A stretch of 64,000 nt of DNA, from assembly GCA_036397035.1 (NCBI GenBank), contig DASWJS010000010.1, positions 71,640 to 135,639 on the forward strand, given 5' to 3'. Shown here one piece after another: positions 8,159-16,356 of the stretch. The notes under the pieces are model-generated. The model was not told the DNA's origin. It worked only from the letters and a program-made list of their open reading frames with translations, and made no database searches. The position numbers and the translations under genes were made by a program. The first letter of the stretch is position 1. Each line of letters starts with the position of its first letter. Source of the stretch: DASWJS01 sp036397035. Its GTDB lineage: Bacteria > Actinomycetota > AC-67.

Positions 8159-8538
8159 GCGAATATCGCGTGGTGATCGAGCTGGACGAGACTGGCGCGT
8201 GGATCGCACGCATCCCGAGCATCCGCGGATGCCACACGTACGGGCGGACGCTCGGCGCGGCGAAGCGCCGCATCCGCGAGGCGTTGGGACTGTGGATCGC
8301 AAGGCCCGAGCGCGCCACGCTGACGTTCGACGTCCGGCTCCCTCGCGATCTTCGATCGGCGATCCAGCCCGTCGAGCGCGCCCGTCAGCGGGCCGAGCGC
8401 GCGGGCCGCGACACCAAGCTAGCGCTCGCCCACGCGGCGCGGCGGCTCACCGACGCCGGACTGTCGCTGCGCGATGCCGGCGACCTCCTCGGGCTCAGTC
8501 ACCAGCGGGTGGCGCAGATCCTGGACGAGGCGGTCTAG
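8155..8538 (+). CDS. hicB: HicB-family antitoxin
   Basis: 127 residues. The N-terminal part, SEYRVVIELDETGAWIARIPSIRGCHTYG with later GAAKRRIREALGLW, is the partial RNase-H-like HicB fold that binds HicA. The C-terminal part, about residues 95-127 (LSLRDAGDLLGLSHQRVAQIL), is a helix-turn-helix that would bind the operator of the module. The start at 8155 is chosen over the upstream in-frame ATG at 7981 because it matches the family N-terminus and overlaps the hicA stop. It ends 4 bp into the convergent response-regulator gene. An antitoxin with a broken toxin next to it may be an orphan regulator. Confidence 0.85.
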   Translation: MSEYRVVIELDETGAWIARIPSIRGCHTYGRTLGAAKRRIREALGLWIARPERATLTFDVRLPRDLRSAIQPVERARQRAERAGRDTKLALAHAARRLTDAGLSLRDAGDLLGLSHQRVAQILDEAV

Positions 8539-9245
8539 GGGCGATCGGGCGGGGCGATCTTGTAACCGAGGCCCCGCACGGTGACGAGCAGCTCGGGCCG
8601 GCGGGGATCGCGTTCGAGCTTCTGGCGCAGGCGCTTGACGTGGACGTCGAGGGTGCGGGTGTCCCCGAAGTAGTCGGGTCCCCAGATATCGGCGATGAGC
8701 ATATCGCGCGTGCACAGCCGGCCGGCCCGCCGCATCAACGTCGCCAGCAAGTCGAACTCCTTCGGGGGGAGCGACAGCTCGTCGCCGTCGAGCCATGCCT
8801 CGTGGCGGTCGGGATCAAGGACCAGCCGGCCCACCGTCAGGACGGGGTCGGACTGCTCGGCCGGCGGCGCCGGTTGCGCGCGACGCAGCACGCTGCGCAC
8901 GCGCGCGACCAGCTCGCGTGTGCTGAAGGGCTTGGTCAGGTAGTCGTCCGCCCCAAGCTCCAGGCCCACCACGCGATCAAGCTCGGAGGTCTTGGCGCTG
9001 ACGATGACGATCGGCGTCCGGCCGTGCGCGCGGATCATGCGGCACAGGTCCTCGCCGGAGATGCCCGGCAGCATCAGGTCCAGGACCACCAGGCCCGGCC
9101 GCTCCTCCCGGAAGCGCCGGGCCGCATCCGTGCCGTCGGCGGCAACCGAGCACGGGAAGCCCTCGCGTTCGAGGCCGTATCGCATCACGTCGGCGAGCGC
9201 GGGCTCGTCCTCCACGATGAGGACGCGAGTCGGGGCGATGTTCAC
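8535..9245 (-). CDS. OmpR/PhoB-family response regulator (PhoP-like)
   Basis: 236 residues. The receiver domain has acidic pocket E12/D13, phospho-acceptor D56 in VVLDLMLPG, Ser about 84 and Lys in LTKPF (about 106). The C-terminal winged-helix DNA-binding domain has the PPKEFDLLATLM and TLDVHVKRLRQKLE motifs. The GTG at 9245 is preferred because a TACGCT -10-like box ends 7 nt upstream, giving a leaderless mRNA; the GTG at 9248 is the alternative. Upstream lie 11-bp direct repeats like those at pstS, so autoregulation and control of pstS by this protein are inferred. The probable partner kinase ends at position 250. Confidence 0.92.
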   Translation of the reverse strand: MNIAPTRVLIVEDEPALADVMRYGLEREGFPCSVAADGTDAARRFREERPGLVVLDLMLPGISGEDLCRMIRAHGRTPIVIVSAKTSELDRVVGLELGADDYLTKPFSTRELVARVRSVLRRAQPAPPAEQSDPVLTVGRLVLDPDRHEAWLDGDELSLPPKEFDLLATLMRRAGRLCTRDMLIADIWGPDYFGDTRTLDVHVKRLRQKLERDPRRPELLVTVRGLGYKIAPPDRP

Positions 9246-9252
9246 CACCGCG

Positions 9253-9318
9253 AGCGTAGGACGGCGCGAGGCGGCCGTTCGGCTCCCGTTGTGAAGCCTC
9301 CGTGAACGCTTCGTGAGA
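9253..9318 (-). promoter_or_regulatory. Response-regulator promoter: TACGCT -10 and 11-bp direct repeats
   Basis: Read on the minus strand, 11-mers TCTCACGAAGC (9318-9308), GTTCACGGAGG (9307-9297) and CTTCACAACGG (9296-9286) are in register. After 27 bp comes TACGCT (9258-9253). The number of repeats, the pitch and the 27-bp gap are the same as upstream of pstS. An autoregulatory Pho box is inferred. Confidence 0.65.
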
Positions 9319-9344
9319 AGTTGCGCGGGCGGTCGTCGCCGAAG

Positions 9345-9366
9345 GTTCACGCTCCGTTCAGGTGGT
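9345..9366 (+). promoter_or_regulatory. Second, two-unit Pho-box-like repeat, opposite orientation
   Basis: GTTCACGCTCC (9345-9355) followed by GTTCAGGTGGT (9356-9366). These share the GTTCA core and 11-bp pitch with the two arrays at pstS and the response regulator. It sits in the divergent region between the regulator and the acetyltransferase gene, 120 bp before the latter's TACGCT box. Confidence 0.45.
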
Positions 9367-9504
9367 CGCAGCGGCCCGTCCACGAAGCCGGGGTATCGTC
9401 GGCTCGCGTTCGGGAGCCCCGTCCGCCACCGGGGGTGACCTGCTTCCCTGGGCCACGCCCGGTGCGTCGCCGCCGTCGCCACCGTTGCTACGCTCGCGCG
9501 CGCG

Positions 9505-10671
9505 ATGAACCCGATGCGGATCGCCACCGCCGACGACGTCGAGGTCGTCGCCGCGCTCCGCTCGCACGCCTTCAACGTGCACGGCGCGTCCCTCGAACGG
9601 GCCAAGGCCGAGTTCGACCCGGCCATGAACCGCGTGCTGGAGGACGGCGGTCGGGTCCGGGCGACGCTTCGCATCTGGGCGATCGGACACTGGTTCGGCG
9701 GCCGGGTCGTGCCCAGCGCAGGAATCGCGGGCGTCGCGGTCGCCGCGGAGGCGCGCGGCAAGGGCCTTGGCTCGCAGATCCTCGTCGAGACCCTGGCCGA
9801 GCAGCGCGCCGCCGGCATCCCGATCTCCTCGCTGTATCCCGCGACGGCGTACATGTACCGCCAAGCCGGCTACGGCTACGGAGGTACACGCCACACCTGG
9901 ACGACCTCACTCGGGCACCTGCCGAGCGCACGCGACGTCGACGTCGAGCCGTTCGACTCGGCCGCCGTCGTTTCGCGCGCGTACGAGCGCTTCGCGGCGG
10001 CGAACAACGGGTTGCTCGCGCGCGACGAGCAGTGGTGGGCCGAGCGAGTCCTGCAAACGTGGGACGACAGCCCGAACTACCGCTACCTCGTTCGCGAAGC
10101 GGGCGAGGTGACCGGCTACATCGTCTACTCGCTCGTCCGGCAGACCGACGACTGGCGGAGCCTGATCAGCGCGCGCGACTTCGTGTGGCTGACGCCGGGC
10201 GCCGGCCGGGCGCTGCTGAGCCTCGGCTCGCTGCACCGATCGACTGCCTCGCGAATGAACTGGATCGGGGGCGCGACCGAGCCGCTCGCCAACCTGCTGC
10301 GCGAGGACCGCATCGAGGACAAGGGCGCCTTCCGCTGGATGCTGCGGCTGCTCGACGTGCCGGCGGCCGTGGAGGCGCGCGGCTACAACCCGCTGCTCGA
10401 AACCGGCGTCACGATCGGCGTGCGCGATCGGCTCTTCGCCGACAACGCCGGGCCCTGGCGGGTCGAGGTCTCCGGCGGGCGAGCCAAGGTCGCGCCGGCG
10501 GGGCGCGCCGAGGCCGAGGCCGACGTGGAAGCCTGGGCTTCGATCTGGTCGGGACACCTCTCGCCCGCGGACGCGGTGCGCACGGGCGTCTTGACCGCCG
10601 GTGACGACGCGCTGCGCGCGCTCGAGCTGATCTTCGCCGGCCCGCCGCCCTGGCTGGGCGACTTCTTCTAG
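9505..10671 (+). CDS. Eis-like GNAT N-acetyltransferase
   Basis: 388 residues. The N-terminal GNAT domain carries the acetyl-CoA motif VAAEARGKGLGSQIL (about residues 75-90), followed by a second GNAT-like half and a C-terminal sterol-carrier-protein-like domain (GVTIGVRDRLFADNAGPWRVEV region, about 300-385). This three-part layout is that of mycobacterial Eis, which acetylates lysines and aminoglycoside amines. The natural substrate here is unknown. TACGCT at 9489-9494 lies 10 nt before the ATG and no ribosome-binding site is visible, so the mRNA may be nearly leaderless. The end overlaps the convergent asd by 4 bp. Confidence 0.85.
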   Translation: MNPMRIATADDVEVVAALRSHAFNVHGASLERAKAEFDPAMNRVLEDGGRVRATLRIWAIGHWFGGRVVPSAGIAGVAVAAEARGKGLGSQILVETLAEQRAAGIPISSLYPATAYMYRQAGYGYGGTRHTWTTSLGHLPSARDVDVEPFDSAAVVSRAYERFAAANNGLLARDEQWWAERVLQTWDDSPNYRYLVREAGEVTGYIVYSLVRQTDDWRSLISARDFVWLTPGAGRALLSLGSLHRSTASRMNWIGGATEPLANLLREDRIEDKGAFRWMLRLLDVPAAVEARGYNPLLETGVTIGVRDRLFADNAGPWRVEVSGGRAKVAPAGRAEAEADVEAWASIWSGHLSPADAVRTGVLTAGDDALRALELIFAGPPPWLGDFF

Positions 10672-11699
10672 GCCAGGCCTTCGGCGACGAGCAGCTCGGC
10701 GATCTGCACGGCGTTGAGGGCCGCGCCCTTGCGCAGGTTGTCGCAAGCCGAGAAGAAGCCGAGCGCGCCCGGGTGATCGGGATCGTTGCGGATGCGGCCC
10801 ACGATCGCCTTGTCGCCGCCGGCGGCGTCCAGCGGCGTGGGGTAGCGGCCGGCGGGGCCGTCGTCTTCGACGGCGACGCCGGGCGCGGAGGCGAGCGCGG
10901 CGCGCGCCTCTGCGGCGTCGATCGGGCGGTCGAACTCCACCCATGCGCTCACGCCGTGACCCACGACGGTCGGCACGCGCACGGCCGTGGTGAAGATGTC
11001 GATGCGCGCGTCGAGGATCTTGTTGACCTCCTCGTGCACGCGCCGTTCCTCGCTCGTCCGGCCGAGGTCGTCGAAGCCGCCCACGCGCGGGATCACGTTG
11101 AACGCGATCGGGTGCGTGAACGCGCGTCCGGCGGGAACGTCCACGGCGCCGTTCGCAACCGCGTCACGCTCGGGCAGCAGCTTTTCGAGCTGCTCGTAGA
11201 GGTCCTCGACGCCGGCGACGCCGGCGCCGGACACCGACTGGTAGCTCGAGGCGATGACGCGGCGCGCGCCGGCCGCCCGGTGCAGCGGCGCGAGCGGCAT
11301 CAGCAGCGTGACCATCGTGCAGTTGGGGTTGGCGAGGATCCCGGAGTGCGTGCGTGCGGCGGGCGCGTTCACCTCCGGCACGACGAGCGGCACGTCGGGC
11401 TTCATGCGAAAGGCCGACGAGTTGTCGACGTGGACGGCGCGCGTCCTAACCTTGGGCACCCATTCGCTCGCCACCTCGTCGGGCGTGTCCCACAAGACCA
11501 GGTCGAGCCCTTCGAACGCGCGCTCGGAGATCACGGTCACCGGGATTGCCTCGCCCAGGAAGCTCACCGACTTGCCGGCGCTGCGCTCGCTGGCGATCGG
11601 CCGTAGCGCGTCGAGCGGGAAGTCCCGCTCCTCCAGGATCCGCAGCACGTTGCGCCCGACCGCGCCCGTGGCGCCGACGACCCCCACGTTCTTACCCAT
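10668..11699 (-). CDS. asd: Aspartate-semialdehyde dehydrogenase
   Basis: Reduces aspartyl phosphate to aspartate semialdehyde with NADPH, the branch point to lysine/diaminopimelate, threonine and methionine. 343 residues. NADP-binding loop GATGAVG at 9-15, catalytic Cys127 in LANPNCTMVT, and the catalytic-His segment RVPTVVGHGVS near 244. A GATAAT -10-like box lies 8 nt upstream of the ATG (11713-11708), consistent with leaderless translation. It is on the same strand as the aspartate kinase gene, with a vapBC pair (reading on the plus strand) inserted between them; asd and ask are often adjacent in actinobacteria. Confidence 0.95.
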   Translation of the reverse strand: MGKNVGVVGATGAVGRNVLRILEERDFPLDALRPIASERSAGKSVSFLGEAIPVTVISERAFEGLDLVLWDTPDEVASEWVPKVRTRAVHVDNSSAFRMKPDVPLVVPEVNAPAARTHSGILANPNCTMVTLLMPLAPLHRAAGARRVIASSYQSVSGAGVAGVEDLYEQLEKLLPERDAVANGAVDVPAGRAFTHPIAFNVIPRVGGFDDLGRTSEERRVHEEVNKILDARIDIFTTAVRVPTVVGHGVSAWVEFDRPIDAAEARAALASAPGVAVEDDGPAGRYPTPLDAAGGDKAIVGRIRNDPDHPGALGFFSACDNLRKGAALNAVQIAELLVAEGLA

Positions 11700-11762
11700 G
11701 GCCCGCGATTATCGCAGGTTCGACCCGAGCCTCCCGGACTATACGCATGCTACTGTATGTGT

Positions 11763-12008
11763 ATGTTATCGGAGCGGCTGCAGATACTGATCGACCCGGG
11801 GCGGCGGGCGCGGCTCGAAGCGGAGGCACGACGGCGAGGGGTGTCCGTCGCCTCGCTGATTCGTGAGGCCATCGATCGAACGTTCCCCGCCACGACGCAG
11901 GAGCGACTGCGGGCATGGGAGCGGATCGCCGCCGCCGAGGCCATGCCCGTGCCCCATGAGGGCGAGCTGCGCGCGGAGATCGACGCCATTCGGAGCAGGC
12001 GCGCGTGA
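11763..12008 (+). CDS. vapB: VapB-type ribbon-helix-helix antitoxin
   Basis: 81 residues. The N-terminal LQILIDPGRRARLEAEARRRGVSVASLIREAID is a CopG/Arc-like ribbon-helix-helix DNA-binding unit, and the charged C-terminus would wrap the toxin. The start at 11763 is preferred to the ATG at 11757 because TACTGT (11751-11756) lies 6 nt upstream, the spacing of a leaderless promoter. The stop overlaps the GTG start of vapC (GTGA). The pair lies between the divergently oriented asd and the convergent aspartate kinase gene. Confidence 0.85.
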   Translation: MLSERLQILIDPGRRARLEAEARRRGVSVASLIREAIDRTFPATTQERLRAWERIAAAEAMPVPHEGELRAEIDAIRSRRA

Positions 12009-12439
12009 TCGTCGTCGACACGACGATCCTGGTCTACGCGCTGGGGACCGATCATCCCCTACGCGGTCCGTGCCGCGCCGTAATGCGGCTCGCGGGCTCG
12101 GGCGAGCTAGAGGTGCGCTCGACGGTCGAGGTCGTTCAGGAGTTCGCCCACGTCCGTGCGCGCCGGCAGGGCCGCAAGGAGGCGGCGGCGCGAGCACGGG
12201 ACTATGCACGGCTGCTGTCGCCGCTCATCCGCCCGGGTGAGGACGAACTATTCGCCGGCATGGAACTGTTCGCAGGCGAGGATGGGCTCGGCGCGTTCGA
12301 CGCCGTGCTCGCGGCGACGGCTCGAGCGCGAGGCGCGACGCTGCTGTCCGCAGACCGAGGATTCGCCGGCATCGAAGACCTTCGGTATGTCGATCCGACG
12401 ACGCCGGACCTCGAGCGGCACCTGGCGGATTCGAGCTGA
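12005..12439 (+). CDS. vapC: VapC-type PIN-domain ribonuclease toxin
   Basis: 144 residues with the PIN-domain acidic quartet that binds Mg2+/Mn2+: D5 (VVDTTILVYAL), E46 (VVQEFAHV), D99 (GAFDAVLAATA) and D117 (LSADRGF). VapC toxins cleave tRNA or rRNA and are held in check by the VapB partner, which here overlaps by 4 bp. All catalytic residues are present, so the toxin appears intact. The RNA target cannot be predicted. Confidence 0.9.
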   Translation: MIVVDTTILVYALGTDHPLRGPCRAVMRLAGSGELEVRSTVEVVQEFAHVRARRQGRKEAAARARDYARLLSPLIRPGEDELFAGMELFAGEDGLGAFDAVLAATARARGATLLSADRGFAGIEDLRYVDPTTPDLERHLADSS

Positions 12440-12440
12440 G

Positions 12441-13691
12441 CTATGCGGGGTGCTCTTCGCGCGCGCCGGCTTCGTCCGGCAGCGCGAAGCGCTCGTGCAC
12501 GGCGGTGACGGCGCGCGCGGTGTCTTCCTCGCGGACGACGCAACTGATGCGGATCGTCGAAGTCGAGATCATCTCGATGTTCACGCCCGCGTCGGAGAGC
12601 GCGGCGAACATGTCCGCGGCGACGCCCGGATGCGACTTCATGCCGGCGCCGATCAGCGAGACCTTCGCGATCGCCTCGTCGTACTCGACGCCGGCCGCGC
12701 CGACCTCCTCGACCACCGGCCCGAGCGTGGCCTTCGTGTCGGCGATCTGGTCCCGCGGGACCGTGAAGGAGATGTCGGTCACGCCCGCCGTCGACACGTT
12801 CTGCACGATCATGTCGACGTTGATCCCGGCGGCGGCCACGGTGCCGAACAGCCGAGCCGCGACGCCCGGCTTGTCGGGCACGCCGTGGACGGTGACCTTG
12901 GCCTCGGACGTGTCGTGGGTCACGCCCGAGATGATCGCCTTCTCCATCCGCTCGTCTTCCTCCCTGATGAACGTGCCCGAACCGTCGCCGAAGCTGGACG
13001 CGACACGGATCAGCACGCCGTAGTTTCGAGCGTACTCGACCGAGCGCGCGGCCAGAACGCGCGCGCCGCTCGCGGCCATCTCCAGCATCTCCTCGTAGGA
13101 CACCGCGTGCAGCAAGCGCGCGGCCGGCACGATGCGCGGGTCCGCGGTGTAGACGCCGTCGACATCGGTAAAGATCTCGCACAGCTCGGCGCCGAGCGCC
13201 GCGGCGATGGCGACCGCGGTCGTGTCGGAAGCCCCGCGCCCCATGGTCGTGACGTCGAGCGTGTCGTCGCTCACGCCCTGGAACCCCGCCACGATCACGA
13301 CCTTGCCCTGGTCGAGTCCTTCCCGCAGCCGCCGCGAGCGGATCTCCTTGATCTTTGCTCGCCCGTGATCCGCGGTCGTGATGATCCCGGCTTGCGAGCC
13401 GGTGAAGGACACGGCTTCCTCACCCAGCTCGTGGATCGCCATCGCCAGCAGCGCCATCGAGATGCGCTCGCCCGCGGTCAGCAGCATGTCCAGCTCGCGG
13501 CCTTGGGGCATGGAGGTGATCCGGCTCGCCAGCTCGATCAGCTCGTCGGTGGTGCTCCCCATCGCGCTGACGACGACCAGCACGTCGCGCCCGCCCCGCT
13601 TGGTCTCGACCACGCGGCGCGCGACGCTCTTGATGCGCTCGGCGTCGCCGACGGAGGTCCCGCCGTATTTCTGCACGACGAGCGCGCTCAC
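12441..13691 (-). CDS. lysC: Aspartate kinase
   Basis: First step of the aspartate family pathway, forming aspartyl phosphate. 416 residues. The kinase domain starts with VVQKYGGTSVGD (5-16), with TLGRGASDTTA-type sequence TTMGRGASDTTAVA (about 150-165). Two C-terminal ACT domains (about 265-416) suggest feedback control by lysine and/or threonine, as in other actinobacteria. The GTG at 13691 overlaps the stop of the upstream plsY-like gene (GTGA), so the two are translationally coupled. The ACT region may also start internally as a separate beta subunit, as in Bacillus and Corynebacterium; this was not resolved. Confidence 0.95.
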   Translation of the reverse strand: MSALVVQKYGGTSVGDAERIKSVARRVVETKRGGRDVLVVVSAMGSTTDELIELASRITSMPQGRELDMLLTAGERISMALLAMAIHELGEEAVSFTGSQAGIITTADHGRAKIKEIRSRRLREGLDQGKVVIVAGFQGVSDDTLDVTTMGRGASDTTAVAIAAALGAELCEIFTDVDGVYTADPRIVPAARLLHAVSYEEMLEMAASGARVLAARSVEYARNYGVLIRVASSFGDGSGTFIREEDERMEKAIISGVTHDTSEAKVTVHGVPDKPGVAARLFGTVAAAGINVDMIVQNVSTAGVTDISFTVPRDQIADTKATLGPVVEEVGAAGVEYDEAIAKVSLIGAGMKSHPGVAADMFAALSDAGVNIEMISTSTIRISCVVREEDTARAVTAVHERFALPDEAGAREEHPA

Positions 13692-14323
13692 GGCTCGGCC
13701 CTCGCCGGCAGGTCGAAGAAGAGCCTGCGCGCCAGCGTGCGCGCGGCGGGAGCGCCCGCCGCTCGCTCGGCGCCGTAGCCGTCGAGCCGCCGCAACGCGA
13801 TCACCACCGCGATCGCGCCCGCCATCGCCACGAGCGCGCCGTCGTAGCCGAACAGCCACGCGAGCACCGGCAGCAGGACGAACCCGATGCTGGTGCCCTG
13901 GCCGCCGCGGCGCGCGATGGTACCGCCGAGCGCGATCACGCCCGTACCCACCATCGCGCGGGGGATCAGCGCGAGCGCGACGCCGGCCGCCGCCGACAGT
14001 CCGCGTCCCGCGGTGTGGCGAAGGTAGGGCGGGAACGAGTGTCCCAGCACCGCAGCCGTTCCCATGAATGCCAGCGTGCCGGATCCCGCGCCGGCGATCG
14101 AGGCGGCCAGCGCCGGAGCGAACCCCTTGACCACATCCAGCACGATGGCGACGACGCCTGCCGTTCGCCCCGCGTGCCAGAGCAGGTAATGGGCGTCCCC
14201 CTGCGACTCGGCGCGGCGCATCCGGGCGACCGCGTCGTGATGCCCCGACAGACGCGCGACGATCCATGCGCTCGGGATGGTCCCGGCGGCATAGGCAAGC
14301 GCGATCCACCCGAGCGTCCGCAT
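13688..14323 (-). CDS. PlsY-like glycerol-3-phosphate acyltransferase, divergent
   Basis: 211 residues, several membrane helices. PlsY transfers acyl from acyl-phosphate to glycerol-3-phosphate. Recognisable parts are DVVKGFAPAL (about 67-76), AVLGHSFPPYL (about 96-106) followed by GRG where GGKG is usual, and GTGVIALGG. The first loop, normally SGNIGATN followed by an Arg segment, is replaced by ESQGDAHYLLWHAGR, so the phosphate-binding motif is missing. It may be an inactive or substrate-shifted paralogue. The stop overlaps the aspartate kinase start by 4 bp. Confidence 0.75.
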   Translation of the reverse strand: MRTLGWIALAYAAGTIPSAWIVARLSGHHDAVARMRRAESQGDAHYLLWHAGRTAGVVAIVLDVVKGFAPALAASIAGAGSGTLAFMGTAAVLGHSFPPYLRHTAGRGLSAAAGVALALIPRAMVGTGVIALGGTIARRGGQGTSIGFVLLPVLAWLFGYDGALVAMAGAIAVVIALRRLDGYGAERAAGAPAARTLARRLFFDLPARAEP

Positions 14324-14388
14324 GCCGCCATTCCATCACACGCGCCGAGGTCGCGGCATCCGGCGACGGTGCCGGTACCCTCGAAGCG

Positions 14389-15735
14389 GTGAGAGGGGAA
14401 CATCACGCCGCTGCGGCGGGCGGGCTCGGCGGGTCGCTCGCCGGCTTCGGAGAGATCCTGCGCATTCGTGACTTCCGCCTGCTGTTCGTCGGTCAAGCCG
14501 CGTCGGCGCTCGGCGACTGGGTGGGCACGCTCGCCTTCATCGCGGCCGCCGACCACCTCGCGCCCGACCGCCCCGCGGCCGTCGCGGTCGTGCTCATCCT
14601 GCGGCTGCTCCCGTCCTTCTTCGCCACGCCCATCGGCGGCGTGCTCTCGGACCGATGGGATCGCAAACGCCTGATGGTCGCGAGCGACCTCATCCGCTTC
14701 GGCATCATCGCGCTGGTGCCGTTCGTGCCGAAGCTCGGCGTGCTGTACGCGCTGGCCTTCGGACAGGAGATCTTCTCGCTGTTCTTCCTGCCCGCGCGCG
14801 ACGCGAGCCTGCCGAACCTCGTGCCGAAGGAACGCCTGGAGCCCGCGAACGCGCTCATCATGGGCTCGTCGTTCGGCGCGATCCCTCTCTCGGGGCCGAT
14901 CTTCGCGCTGCTCGCGCTTGCGGGCGCGCACTTCCCGTCGTCGCTGCCGGGGGCCTTCGTCTTCCACGAGCGTCCGTGGGCCTTCGCGTTCGCGTTCGAC
15001 GCGCTGACCTTCCTGGTCTCGGCATGGCTGATCCAGCGGATGACGCTGCCCGACCGCGAGCCGGACGGACAGGAGACGCCGCCAATGCTCGACGCCGCCA
15101 GGCAGGGCGCGCGCTACGTGATGGAACGCCCGCTCTTGCGCGGCCTGGCGGCGGCGGTGTCGTTCGGGATGCTGGGCGGCGGAGTGCTCTTCGCGCTGGG
15201 CATCGGCTACGTCCACGACACGCTCGGAGGCGGCAACGTCGAGTTCGGCTGGCTGATGGGGCTCTTCGGCGCGGGGATGGTCCTCGGCTTCGTCATCTCG
15301 CAGGCCGTGCGACACAGCGTGATCGGCTCGGTGCGCGCGTCGCTGCTCGCCATGGGCGCGATCCTGGCTTTCATGGCCGTTTTCGCAACGCTGTGGATCG
15401 CCTACCTGACCGCCGTCGGGTTCGGCGCGGCGTTCTCGGTCAGCCTGATCGTAGCGATGAGTGCCGTGCAGGCTCACGCCGCCGACGCATTCCGCGGACG
15501 CGTGATGGGGTTCGTGCACATGCTCGTCCGCGGGGCGCTGTCGGTCGGCGCATTGGTGTCGGCGGGCGTCGCGTCATTGGTGGGCGAGCGCGGGCTCGGC
15601 TTCGCCGGCGCGGATCTCGACAAGAACCAGTTCGCGCTGCTCGTCGCCGGAGGCCTGATCGGCGCCGGCTCCGTCAGCGTCCGCCGTGCGGGCGCCGGTG
15701 TGGCTGAGGCTGCTAATCCGCAAGAGGCGGGCTAG
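14389..15735 (+). CDS. MFS-family exporter
   Basis: 448 residues with about 12 hydrophobic helices. The N-terminal signature DFRLLFVGQAASALGDWVG and loop DRWDRKRLM (the MFS A-motif region) match the MFS_3/enterobactin-exporter type of drug and siderophore efflux proteins. The GTG at 14389 is chosen because TACCCT (14376-14381) lies 7 nt upstream, the leaderless spacing common in this window; family alignment begins soon after. The substrate is unknown and no biosynthetic cluster is adjacent. Confidence 0.85.
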   Translation: MRGEHHAAAAGGLGGSLAGFGEILRIRDFRLLFVGQAASALGDWVGTLAFIAAADHLAPDRPAAVAVVLILRLLPSFFATPIGGVLSDRWDRKRLMVASDLIRFGIIALVPFVPKLGVLYALAFGQEIFSLFFLPARDASLPNLVPKERLEPANALIMGSSFGAIPLSGPIFALLALAGAHFPSSLPGAFVFHERPWAFAFAFDALTFLVSAWLIQRMTLPDREPDGQETPPMLDAARQGARYVMERPLLRGLAAAVSFGMLGGGVLFALGIGYVHDTLGGGNVEFGWLMGLFGAGMVLGFVISQAVRHSVIGSVRASLLAMGAILAFMAVFATLWIAYLTAVGFGAAFSVSLIVAMSAVQAHAADAFRGRVMGFVHMLVRGALSVGALVSAGVASLVGERGLGFAGADLDKNQFALLVAGGLIGAGSVSVRRAGAGVAEAANPQEAG

Positions 15736-15797
15736 CGCGGTCGGCCGGAACAAGTACCGCTGCTAGTATCCCGGACACAATTCACCAAGGGGGAGCC

Positions 15798-16301
15798 ATG
15801 CGTCGCAGGATTGTTCTCGTTCTCGCCAGCACGCTTTCGTTGATCGCCCTTCCGGCTCAACACGCAGTCGCCGACGACCCGATCCCGATAGGGCCATGTG
15901 CCCTGGATGATTTCTCACAAGACGGCGCAAACTGGAATTGGAACGGGCACATCGGTCCAGAGAACGAAGATCTCAAGTGCACGGCCGACGTCAAATACCG
16001 CTTGGAGTTCAAAGTCATCAAGGCGGCCGGCCTTTTTACCAACTGGACTGACTACAAGGTTCGTCAGAACCCGAGCGACGGCGGGTTCAGCAGTAGTTTC
16101 GGCAAAGAGATACCCGAGTGGGATCCTCTCATCATCGTGGAGGAGGAAGGCATCTTTAAGGGGCGGATCTCGATCGAACTCAAGTATCGAGACGGAACAA
16201 CTACTCCCGTCTTGTATGAGGAATTCGGCCCGCTCGACTGCGAGATCCGAGGAGACAGCCGAACAGACGGATGCTGGCCGAACTTGAACGACAATCCTTG
16301 A
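15798..16301 (+). CDS. Secreted protein of unknown function
   Basis: 167 residues. Signal peptide about 1-25 (cleavage near VADD). Mature part of about 140 residues, with cysteines suited to disulfides (PCALDD, LKCTAD, LDCEIR, DGCWPN) and many aromatic residues. Strong ribosome-binding site AAGGGGGAG before the ATG, and a TAGTAT -10-like box about 30 bp upstream. Base composition is visibly less GC-rich than its neighbours, which hints at recent acquisition. No family recognised. Confidence 0.7.
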   Translation: MRRRIVLVLASTLSLIALPAQHAVADDPIPIGPCALDDFSQDGANWNWNGHIGPENEDLKCTADVKYRLEFKVIKAAGLFTNWTDYKVRQNPSDGGFSSSFGKEIPEWDPLIIVEEEGIFKGRISIELKYRDGTTTPVLYEEFGPLDCEIRGDSRTDGCWPNLNDNP

Positions 16302-16356
16302 TTCGACCTGCGGTCGCGCCCCTCGCCGTGCTCGGTCTGAGCCCTTCGGCAAAACC

